64,000 bases of DNA from Zingiber officinale (lineage: Eukaryota > Streptophyta > Magnoliopsida > Zingiberales > Zingiberaceae): positions 5,169,705 to 5,233,704 of the forward strand of contig NC_055987.1 of NCBI RefSeq assembly GCF_018446385.1. The letters are read 5' to 3'. The notes beneath the pieces are model-generated. The model saw only the letters and a list, made by a program, of their open reading frames with translations, was not told where the DNA came from and ran no database searches. Positions within the stretch are counted from its first letter, which is position 1; every line of letters begins with the position of its first letter. This document shows positions 22,144 through 31,084 of this stretch, piece after piece. The position numbers and the translations under genes were made by a program.

Positions 22144-22221
22144 CTTGAAACTCTTTATGCAATTGATCTGCTTCAAACCAATGTACATTTATAGATAAAC
22201 CAATGTATATTATAGATAAAC
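22144..22221 (-). promoter_or_regulatory. Short promoter of DUF26 gene with duplicated TATA/CCAAT unit
   Basis: The phrase AAACCAATGTACATTTATAG (plus strand) occurs at about 22175-22196 and again, slightly changed, at 22197-22221. On the gene strand each unit gives a TATA-like site (CTATAAAT at 22187-22194 is the better one) followed by ATTGG. The better TATA site lies about 45 bases upstream of the ATG. The whole upstream region inside the TIR is under 300 bp. Confidence 0.5.
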
Positions 22222-22435
22222 TCTTTAATGTATTAACTAATAAGGGTAAAATTGAAAATTTATTTGATTCTCATTACTAATGTTGATTCGAAACAAATAT
22301 TATCAATTATAATCATATTCATTCCAGATTTTGAACTAAACGCTGATAATACAATCCTGATTCCCATTCCCATTGACTTCATAATCAAACCCATTTCCAT
22401 TCCGATTGATAAATTTGAACCAAACGCTCCCTAAA

Positions 22436-23830
22436 TATTTCGTTGTGCAACTAAATAGGAACCCTATTTTCTCATAGATTGGCAATAAAAATAAATTTGA
22501 TATTAAATTTATGACGAATCCATTCTCATCATAGATTTATGATGAAAATTAATTTTTATCATAAATCTGCGACTAAAATTGGATTTTGTGGCCAAATTAT
22601 GATATACAGTATTTTACAATAATTTTATAATGAAAATTTCATCACAAAACATAAATTTTTTACTCGTAATTTGTTTATTTCTACATGTTACCATGTATAC
22701 AAATATCATATTCCAAACTTATTTATAACGAACACAACTCAACAACACATCATACACAATGAAACAATTAACATTTCAACATTCCAAACAAGTCCTATTT
22801 CTACATGTCAAAACAAACCTATCCAAAATGAACCATATTCCAAAATGAAACCATATCAAAATAAGTCAAAATAAACATATTCATACAAATCATGCATACA
22901 AGTCATATCCAAAAATATAACATTCCAATCTAACATTATTCAAGTTCAACAAGTCATCAAATCCAAATGAAAATATCCCATACCAAACAGTCTCAAATCA
23001 ATAGAAAGATACAAAAATAAATCATCGTCCTCTTTTTCCTTGATAGACGTTTCTTTCTCCCATTCTTTTTTTTTCTTGCATCAGAAAACAACAAACAAAA
23101 AGTATCATTTTTAACCAGAAAGAAAATTCGATAAACTAACACAAAACTTAATATGTAAAGACTTACTTCCTCCTACATGAATTTTTAATTCCACCACCTT
23201 CCTTTGTCTTACCAACCCTATTAGAATCAAATTAATTGTACTAATACAAAGAAGAAAAATATGAAAATAAAGGATTCATAAACTCAATCTTATAACAAAT
23301 GATCAAAAATATTAATTTTGAGACAAATAATATTTATACACAATAAATTCATGAAGAACTACCACCACCACCACCACAACCATCATCATCATCACCATTT
23401 TCATCAAAACCGAGAGGAATCTGACTTATAATGAAGCCTAACTAAAGATGTCACATTATGAAATCCTATTGTTAGCGCAATTCTCTCATTTCTTGATCCT
23501 TTTGGAATATTATCCTCTTCAAATTGCTAACCTCTTCAGTCAAGTTTTCTATTTGTGCCCTTACTGCTAGTGGATTGGAAGAAAATGTACTAGCAACTCT
23601 ATAGGTTATGCTGAAAAAACTCATTCTCAATATTTTTCCCCCTTTTGGTCCCCCACTTGCCTCCAACCATAAACTCATATTATTACCGTGGGAGTGACTC
23701 TCTACGTGTGTAAACATGCTTTCGAAAAACATACAACGGAAGCGAAACAAATTTCTAATTATTACAACACACATCACACGCAACCACAAAAACATACATG
23801 TATAAGACATAACCATAGATTAAAACTTTG
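22436..23830 (-). pseudogene. CACTA (En/Spm) transposon remnant with Ptta-type transposase tail
   Basis: On the minus strand, about 23400-23730 encodes FTHVESHSHGNNMSLWLEAS, a coiled-coil stretch (IENLTEEVSNLKRIIFQKDQ) and an Asp/Gly-rich end. This matches the C-terminal part of plant Transposase_24 (Ptta/En/Spm) proteins. The right arm has the same piece at 45240-45620. The region 22480-22650 has repeated TTTATGA(C/T)GAAAATT phrases like CACTA subterminal DNA. The catalytic transposase domain and complete termini are absent. The rest of the stretch (22650-23350) is A-rich without a gene. Confidence 0.65.
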
Positions 23831-24487
23831 TTTAGGAATTATACCTGTCGGATGACGTTTAACGAAAATGGCATCAACTAGCAAACCTCACAAGACTTGC
23901 CTCTATTCATATTCACGTTGAGTTTTCTTCAAGACGACTTTCTAAAGTCACAAGTTTCGTCTCTGTTTTGGTACTAACCAAAGGAAAGAGATAATGTTAT
24001 ACGAGAGAAGACCCCATGACTCAAGGTGGTGCTTGATGCCGTGAGAAAAGCGACTGTCACTCGTTCACATCAAATTAATTTATTTATACTCAACCGAACC
24101 CCCTTAACCTACACTAAGTAGTATAGTAGCGGACCGAATCGTCTCTCACGCGGAACTAATGATAAGACGTTTACTTTCAGACAAGATCGAACAATGGGGA
24201 TTTTGTTTTGGGATTTTCTAAACCTAATGCAATAAATGAAATTCTAACTAACCAACGAAGCTGAACTCATAGCGTTGTGTCACTCTACACTATGAATAAC
24301 ACCATAAACAAGTATAACAAACAAGCATGAATGAAAATAACCAACAATCCTATCTAACTATCAACGTTGAACCTACTCCGCATTGCCACTATACAACATA
24401 AACATCAACATTAATAGGCATGATAAATAGGGATGACAGCGGGTCTAGGTTGGGGTGAGTTTGGCCAATTTAAACATCTTTTCCTAT
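23831..24487. other. End of left arm and unique spacer
   Basis: 23831-24035 is the last part of the inverted match to 44965-45150. 24036-24487 is unmatched within this window. It holds no open frame of note and no RNA gene that I can recognise. Confidence 0.5.
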
Positions 24488-25510
24488 TTTCAAGTTGGCC
24501 ATATTAGAAATTAGATTGGACTAGCACTGTGTTGTGTCATGAAGTTCCTACGTACGAGCTTGCTAGGTTGCAAATTGTTGTAGGAATATTAGCAAATTGT
24601 TGTGATTATATATATGAGACAACCTTGCTAGGTTGCTTAGTGGTCTAGGGTAAGTTCCTACGGGCTTAGTTGAGTTGGTAAATGACAAGTTGATTGCTAC
24701 ATAAGGTCTTGGGGTCGAATTTCAGGACTGGTGGTGTGTAAATACCTGTAACCCGTATAAGCTCACCTCACCTGTCACTTATCTTCTCAGTTACTGTGAT
24801 TTACTTCTTTGGTGTTAATCTTGGGACGTACTGACAGAGGCACTGGGGCTAGTGTATTCACCATTTGCCATATTAGTGGTCTAGGGCAAACACCAACATA
24901 ATTTAAACTTGTTTAGCGACCCTTGGGAGATGTTAAACCAAATTAGGAAACGAGGTTGTGACTTTTGCTCATGACTTGAAGTAAGTGGTAGGATAGGGCA
25001 AAGATATAGGTTGAGAAAATAATGGCTCTTGGTCATGGTTCCTCTTGTGCTGTGAGGCTACCACTATCAAGTAAGATTAGCAAACACAGATATTTTATAA
25101 AAACGGAGAGTGAGAGAGATGAAAAATCAAAATTAAAATAATTTATTTTTCACGTTAATTTCACATGTATATCATTGTATTCAATTAATATGAAAAGAAC
25201 TGAAGAATATCTTTTTTGGTAGTATTTTCATGTTTATGTTTTTTTGGTAATAATCAAAATCAAAATATGCCGACTTGAAAATAGGCAAAGGATGTGCAAT
25301 TTGTCAAATGTGTAATTAAAGAATAGTGTGAATTTAGTTCGCCCAATAGATTTGTGGATAAGTGTACTTGATGAACCCAATAAACTAAAAGTAATGGATG
25401 AGATCAATCTAAGAAGCAAGGAGGATGAGGATGACAGCAAGGAAGACTCAACTAAGGAAAAAGATTAAGACAATGAAAGGATAAATCTAGATCTCAAAAG
25501 TACCAAAAAA
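24488..25510. repeat. Partial extra copy of arm sequence with rearranged orientation
   Basis: 24488-25220 is a direct, internally shortened copy of about 18405-19600, with the SINE. 25221-25510 then matches the block around 47115-47365, the opposite orientation to the equivalent segment of the left arm. Two arm segments are therefore joined here in an order not seen in either arm. The acidic-peptide frame is interrupted by a TAA in this copy. Confidence 0.7.
24653..24872 (+). mobile_element. tRNA-derived SINE, second copy
   Basis: Same element as 18696-18916. It is flanked by TTAGTGGTCTAGGG at 24638-24651 and TTAGTGGTCTAGGGC at 24873-24887. A-box-like (TTAGTTGAGTTGGTAAATG) and B-box-like (GGGGTCGAATTTC) motifs are present. 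Confidence 0.78.
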
Positions 25511-26226
25511 AAAAAAAGATATTTATCAATGGGTACCAAAAAAAGTATCTATTGATAAATTAAAGAAATAAATATTAAGTAGATGCTATATATGAGATCG
25601 GATATCTATTTTGTCATGTGCATGGTTAGCAGATATCAAAGTAACCCAAGACAAGGGCATTGGACTACCGTAAAGTAAATAGTACCTGAGAATGACTAGA
25701 GATTATATACTGGTTTACCAGGCAAATGATTTGCTTCCTGTGAGTTACACGGATTCGGATTTCTAATCAGATAGGGACAATAGTAAGTCAACCTTAGAGT
25801 TTTGTGTTCATTTTAGGAAGTGGAGACATAACAATGGAGAAGTGTTAAGCAAAAATGTATTTCAGACTCCACTATGGAAGCAGATATGTGGCAACCTCAG
25901 AGGCAGCCATAGAAGCTGAATGACTCATTAACTTCATGATGGACTTAGATGTGATTCTTGATTTGCCCAAAATTATTTGGTACAGTAGCAAACTCGAAGG
26001 AACTACGAGCCCATAATGCAAGTAAACACATAGAGCGTAAGTACCACCCAATACGAGACATCGTATAACGAGAAGTTGTTGTCACCTAGATTGCATCAGG
26101 AGATAACCTGGATCCTTTCACTAAGGCCCTTAAGGCAAGAGCTTTTGATGGGTATGTTGAGGGGATGAAAATCAGATGTATGGCAGCATATATAACAGCA
26201 TAGTCTTTTAGTATGAGTGGGAGATC
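25511..26226 (+). pseudogene. Copia pol remnant (RNase H end) and polypurine tract
   Basis: Broken reading frames show the copia RNase H end: DSTMEAD, then ELRAHNASKHIERKYHPIRD and DPFTKALKARAFDG, as in copia polyproteins near the C-terminus. Many stops are present. It is followed by GAGTGGGAGA (about 26213-26224), a polypurine tract directly before the family-B LTR. This shows that family B is the LTR of a copia element oriented plus. The rest of the element upstream is lost. Confidence 0.78.
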
Positions 26227-26412
26227 GTTAAAATGTATACTAAAAGTCTAGCTTTTTGTATAAATACTTAGTTTGAAATAAGAATCACATTAGTCAAATA
26301 TCTGCATTTATGTTAAATGAGTTGTCCATTTAATTTACATTGTAGATAACATTGTGTGAGGTGCTACACAGAAGATCATGTTATCAATTTCTTATAAATT
26401 ATAAATAGTAGC

Positions 26413-27196
26413 TGATCCTGTCCGAACGCTGAATCAACGGACGTTGGGCACGTGGCGCTCTCGAATGGATGACGTAGATCTCCGACCGGTCGTAAGGAGC
26501 TCCGGCGAACCTGCAAAGAAGTCAGACCGGGAAGGGGTTCCCGGCGACGACCCTCTGACGCTCAAGTCAGGCAAGTGGACAACAAAGAAGTGGCTCTTAA
26601 TCTCCCAGAATGCGTACCTCCGGCGAAGTGTGAGGCTCCTTATATAGAGCTGGGAAGGGGCTCACACACACATACCGAGGTGAATACGTGTCCTCAGCCC
26701 ATACCTCAGCATAAGCTTGTCAGAGAAGCTTACCTGACACCATAATGCTACAGTCCGAGCACATCTCTGATGGGACAGCGGAACCCTCTACCATAAGATC
26801 CTGAGTATGGCCTGATCATCGAACATACCCGCTGTCAGAAGGTGTTCCCTTGTCCTCTTCTCCTTTTACCCCATGCTGAGCATCCGGCCGGCCGGCAGTC
26901 ACCTCACGTCCGACTGGTCGTATATGCTGGTCCGCTCGGGAGATTCTCGGACGTGTGCTCTATGGACTGTTCGCAGTATTGCTACTTTATGCCTTCGGCT
27001 GAACGAGCTACCCGATCGGCCCGTCGACCCTATTCCCGGCGTCGGAGACTCGACTCCCCCGTCAGGTTCTTTGCTTTCGATTAGACCCGGTCGGCCGGTC
27101 GGTCCACCCCTATCCGATCGGCCATTTGACCTTTTGACTTCCACGTGGCGTTGACTCCCCTCACAAAGGGGCTCCTCTGTCCTCACCTCCGGATCA
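26413..27196 (-). repeat. 3' LTR of Tat gypsy
   Basis: 784 bp, begins TGATCCTGTCCG and ends CCTCCGGATCA on the plus strand. Near-identical to 41128-41912. A TATATA-type site lies at about 26640 on the plus strand (CTTATATAGAGC). The short open frames inside, on both strands, recur in the other LTR only because of sequence identity. Confidence 0.92.
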
Positions 27197-27210
27197 CTTG
27201 CCTCCTCTTC
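27197..27210 (-). other. Polypurine tract of Tat gypsy
   Basis: On the minus strand GAAGAGGAGGCAAG directly abuts the 3' LTR. This position and composition fit the plus-strand primer of LTR retrotransposons. Confidence 0.7.
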
Positions 27211-27798
27211 AAGTCCAGTCGAAGGAGGCGATTAGTCTGACTGACTGGACCGCCAGTCACACCGAGCGGCGCATCCGTGCAACTATTCTCCGCTCGGACT
27301 ATACGGTGGTAGCTGTAACGTCAGTCAACGCCATCATCCGTCGGATCTCCTCGGAAGTTGCGCCAATCTCCGTCATTAAGGCCGAGCACGCGCTCTGCGC
27401 CTCGATAAGGCGCTTATTAAATGCTTCCCTGTGGCGGAATGCCACGTGGCCTTGCTGACATCAGCGTACGGCGGCGCGCGCTGTGGGTGATGAGATCGAG
27501 GCGGTTCGAAATGGACGGCGCAATGCGTGCTCCGATTCTCGCGACCTGGATCCAACGGTGGAGGCCGCTTGGGTTCTACCCTATAAAGCCTTCTCTTCTT
27601 TCCTTCGCCTCACTTCTGCTGTCGCGTGCCTCCCGCTTCGTCCTTCTCAGTGCTCCGGCGATCCTGTTTTTCTGCTCCCCGACGATCTCCGGCGTTCTTC
27701 CTTCGATCCTCCTTCTCCGTAAGGTTCTTCCTCTGCTATACCTTTGGTTCCCAGCGTTTTCTTTGCATTTCTTTCCCACGTTTTCGTCCGCTCGGCCA

Positions 27799-30031
27799 AT
27801 GGCTAGCTCTTCCCAGCCACAAGACCAAGCCATCGACCCATGGTATACTACCATGGAATCACGCTTTGACCGGCGCGAAGTCGACATTTTGATAAATGAA
27901 TTTGAAATTCCTTCCGACCTCGAACTTATCCTACCCACTCCCTCCGCTCGGCCACACAAACTGCCGCGCGGAGCTTTTTGTGTTTTCCGCGACCAGTTCA
28001 CAACCGGTCTGCGATTTCCGATTTATCCCTTTATCATCGATGTTTGCAATTTTTTCGACGTTCCGCTCGGAAGTCTTGTTCCCAATACTTTCCGCCTTCT
28101 GTGCGGTGTTGTCGTCCTATTCAAAATCCATAATATTCCCCTTCGACCGGAGGTTTTCTACTATTTCTACTACCCTAAACAGTCTGAGCCAGACACTTAC
28201 ATGTTCCAGGCTCGGCCCGGTTTAGTTTTCTTCAATAAACTTCCTTCTTCCAATAAGCATTGGAAAGAATTCTACTTCTATATTCGCCTTCCCGAGCGGG
28301 CTCCCTTCCGAACACAATGGCAGGTTGGCAATCCTCTTTCCCCCGAACTCAAAAGGTTCAAGACCCGGCCGGATTATCTTCATACCTCCAATATGCTCGT
28401 CGATCTGCGGGTTGATATCAACAAATTCCTTCCAGAAGGGGTTATGTACATATTCGGCCTGAGTCCGATCAGAACCCCACTCCCGAGCGGCTTCGGTAAG
28501 AATTTTACTTGGTGAATTCATTTTAATTGCTAACTGATTTTCTCTGTTTTCCTTTGCAGTGAACATTGTCATGGAGTCGGTGATGGCCGGAATCTTGAAG
28601 AGAAAGGCAGCGGCGCTCGAAGCCGCGGCTGCAAAGGAGATGGAGGCACTGGGTATCGCGCCGGTCGACTCTCATGAGGGGGAGAGTGGGACTCATGAAG
28701 AGTCGGCCGCTTAGACCTCTCACCAGGATGTGGCCAGAGGAGCTACCCCCAGCGGAGGACCAACGGCTCAAGAGGAAGGCTCCGTTCGGGAGGAAGAGCG
28801 CCCCCGACAAAAGAAGCGCCGAGTGGAGACTCCAGTCCGTTCGGCTACTTCCGCGGTCCAACGCTCCGCACGGACCACTTCTGATCTCCGTGGCAAAGGC
28901 CCAGCTGTTGAAGCGATCTCGTCCGATCAGACCCCCTCTCAGCTGGATGCATCCGCGGACCCACTAGAGGCCATCCCCGTCAACGTCCTTCCGCCCGCTC
29001 CTCATCCTGTCCAGTGTTCAACCATCTTATCTCAATTTTCGGCGCCGGCCTTCGACCCTCTTCCCTCCTCCGACCGGACTACCCCCGGCCATGGCCGCAC
29101 TGTCCGGGTCACACTTCACCTCCCGACTGAAGAATTGCTACCTGAGGCCGATCGTCCAACCGTGCCTGAGCACACCATCACCCTGAAGGAGCCCCTAGCC
29201 GAAATGTGGGCCGACGCTCGGGCGCGCGTCGCGCTGATCCCCCTTCGCAATTTGGCTAACAGCCACATGCAAGAGGCCACCGGGGTAAGTGCATTTTCAC
29301 AAGTCCTTTACTCATTATTTCCGATCGGCTACTAACAATTTTTCTTTTGTCAGAGATGGGTGGAGGAGATAGCTGTCTCCAACCGCTTGGCGATGGTGGA
29401 TGAAGAATTAAGAAAACTGAAGGCGACAGGCGGTCCGTCCGGCTCTCAGGGCCCTTCTTACTCTGAGCTGCAGAAAGAGCTCAAGCAGGCTCAAGATTTG
29501 TTGGCGGCCGAGCAGAAGAAGACGGCTGATCAGGCCCACACTTTGGTCGAGCTCGAGCGGCAAGTAAAAATGCTCGACCAAAAAATAAGCCTAGCCACCA
29601 CTCGGAAGAATACGGCTATCTCCGACCTGGAGAAAAAGAACATAGAGGCTCGAGGCTTGGAGCAGAAGGTGAAAGAGCTAATGGACCAACTGGCCGGTGA
29701 GAGGGCTATCCGATCGGATGAGGTGGCGAAGCTCGGGGCGGCTTTACAAGAACACAAGGCAGCCGTCGATGCTTCCCGAGCGGCTTTTAAAGAATACCAG
29801 GAAGCCGAACCAGGCCGGGTCGTTGCCCTGAGATAAAATTACATCCGTTCGGCCGAATTTTCAGAGAAGGTTTGCAAGCGGATGTACGTGGCCTTCAAGC
29901 TAGCCATGAATGCCACGACAGAATACTTGAAGTCCAAGGGGCAACTTCCCGAGTCCGCCGTCATCCCAGCTAAGGACCAGGCGGCACTTCTCAACAACAT
30001 CCCGTCGAGTCTTTATGATTATATAGAATAG
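27799..30031 (+). pseudogene. Antisense additional ORF of Tat gypsy (Transposase_28-like), three exons, two stops
   Basis: Opposite in strand to gag-pol. I infer exon 1 27799-28495, intron 28496-28559 (GTAAG...TTGCAG), exon 2 28560-29284, intron 29285-29353 (GTAAGT...TTTGTCAG) and exon 3 29354-30031. Phases join exactly, giving about 700 codons. In-frame stops lie at 28712 (TAG) and 29834 (TAA). Exon 1 resembles the domain annotated as 'putative gypsy type transposon' (PF04195): LPRGAFCVFRDQFTTGLRFP and NTFRLLCGVVVLF. Exon 2 is Pro/Ser/basic rich. Exon 3 is a long coiled coil (ELERQVKMLDQKISLATTRK). Function is unknown. Antisense extra ORFs are known in Tat-lineage elements. Confidence 0.75.
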
Positions 30032-30380
30032 GAGTCCATATGTAATTCTGCCGCTCGACTAAAAACTGTTATCTTTTGTAATTTGGCCGCTCGGCTTTAG
30101 TTTATTTAATTTCATCCTTGCTTCTTTTGCTAGTCAATATGTATGTTGTCCGCTCGCCTATTATCACACCTCGTGTTTCAAAGGGATTTTTATGAAGTTT
30201 TTTACGTAACCTTTCCGCTCGGCTAAATATGTCCTGCTTCGACAGAAGAGGTTGTTCGCTGTCTGTTGATGTACCTTTGGGTACTGGGCCGAGCGGAATG
30301 TATAAGCGGTCAAATGATATTGACGGCGAGTACCTTTGGATACTTGCTCACAAGTCCTCTTTATCGCCTTCGTCCGACCG
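30032..30380. other. Non-coding link between antisense ORF and tandem repeats
   Basis: Contains repeated CCGCTCGGC/CGGCCGCTCG phrases typical of this element, and an AT-rich part that may serve as the 3' end of the antisense transcript. No gene seen. Confidence 0.5.
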
Positions 30381-30955
30381 GAGGGTTTATAGTCGCCGGC
30401 TCGACTCTCGATATTTAACGTCGGAGCTTGACGGTCTTCTGCTTGGAGGGTTTATAGTCGCCGGCTCGACTCTCGATGTTTAACGTCGGAGCTCGACGGT
30501 CTTCCGCTCGGAGGGTTTATAGTCGCCGGCTCGACTCTCGATATTTAACGTCGGAGCTTGACGGCCTTCCGCTCGGAGGATTTATAGTCGCCGGCCGACT
30601 CTCGATATTTAACGTCGGAGCTCGACGGTCTTCCGCTCGGAGGGTTTTTAGTCGCCGACTCGACTCTCGATATTTAACGTCGGAGCTCGACGGCCTTCCG
30701 CTCGGAGGGTTTATAGTCGCCGGCTCGACTCTCGATATTTAACGTCGGAGCTCGACGGTCTTCTGCTCGGAGGGTTTACAGTCGCCGGCTCGACTCTCGA
30801 TATTTAACGTCGGAGCTCGACGGTCTTTCGCTCGGAGGGTTTATAGTCGCCGGCTCGACTCTCGATATTTAACGTCGGAGCTCGACGGTCTTCCGCTCGG
30901 AGGGTTTACAGTCGCCGGCTCGACTCTCGATATTTAACGTCGGAGCTCGACGACC
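30381..30955. repeat. 65-bp tandem repeat (about 9 units) in Tat gypsy 3' region
   Basis: Unit starts GAGGGTTTATAGTCGCCGGC at 30381, 30446, 30511, 30576, 30640, 30705, 30770, 30835 and 30900. The period is exactly 65 except for one 64-base unit. Units differ by a few substitutions. The open frames across it are by-products of the repeat. Confidence 0.93.
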
Positions 30956-31084
30956 TTTTAAGGCTAATTTCAACACTGCCACTCGACGAAGATTAGCGAA
31001 TGCACCTTTTATCATTTTACTTCCTGCATTACAAGGACATAGGCGACCAAAAGATACACAAAATGAATTACATCGGCGCACCTC

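Larger units (their letters stand above)
20654..22431. mobile_element. Harbinger/Tourist-like TIR-bounded insertion carrying a DUF26 gene
   Basis: Left end GGGATATTTGGTT; right end, read inward on the other strand, GGGAGCGTTTGGTTCAA. These are typical Tourist/PIF-Harbinger termini. TAAA lies on both sides (20650-20653 and 22432-22435), which could equally be read as TSD TAA plus one base. The homologous DNA in the other arm (46411-46440, inverted) and the third copy (near 52380) lack the insertion; in the other arm a single TTTA stands at 46427-46430. The 1778-bp insert has MITE-like AT-rich subterminal DNA of about 200 bp on the left and 230 bp on the right. No transposase is present, so any movement would need one supplied in trans. 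Confidence 0.8.
16871..24035. repeat. Left arm of a large inverted segmental duplication
   Basis: Reverse-complement match to 44965-51703. The colinear anchors are: J gene, 17428-17985 with 50599-51150; 3' flank and SINE, 18000-18930 with 49490-50580; the acidic-peptide block, 19640-20000 with 46980-47370; the 20400-20640 block with 46430-46700; the CACTA transposase piece, 23400-23800 with 45240-45600; and the end segment, 23830-24035 with 44965-45150. The arms differ by two clean insertions: the TIR-bounded DUF26 element here, and a family-C LTR in the other arm. Confidence 0.9.

Noticed and set aside
22144-22188. Upstream ATG giving a 463-residue DUF26 protein
   Set aside because: It overlaps the best TATA-like site and would put residues in front of a clear signal peptide; the ATG at 22143 fits better.
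30229-30742. Two open frames of about 85 codons on the plus strand
   Set aside because: They run mainly through the 65-bp tandem repeat. Because 65 is not a multiple of three, several frames stay open by composition, and no domain is visible.
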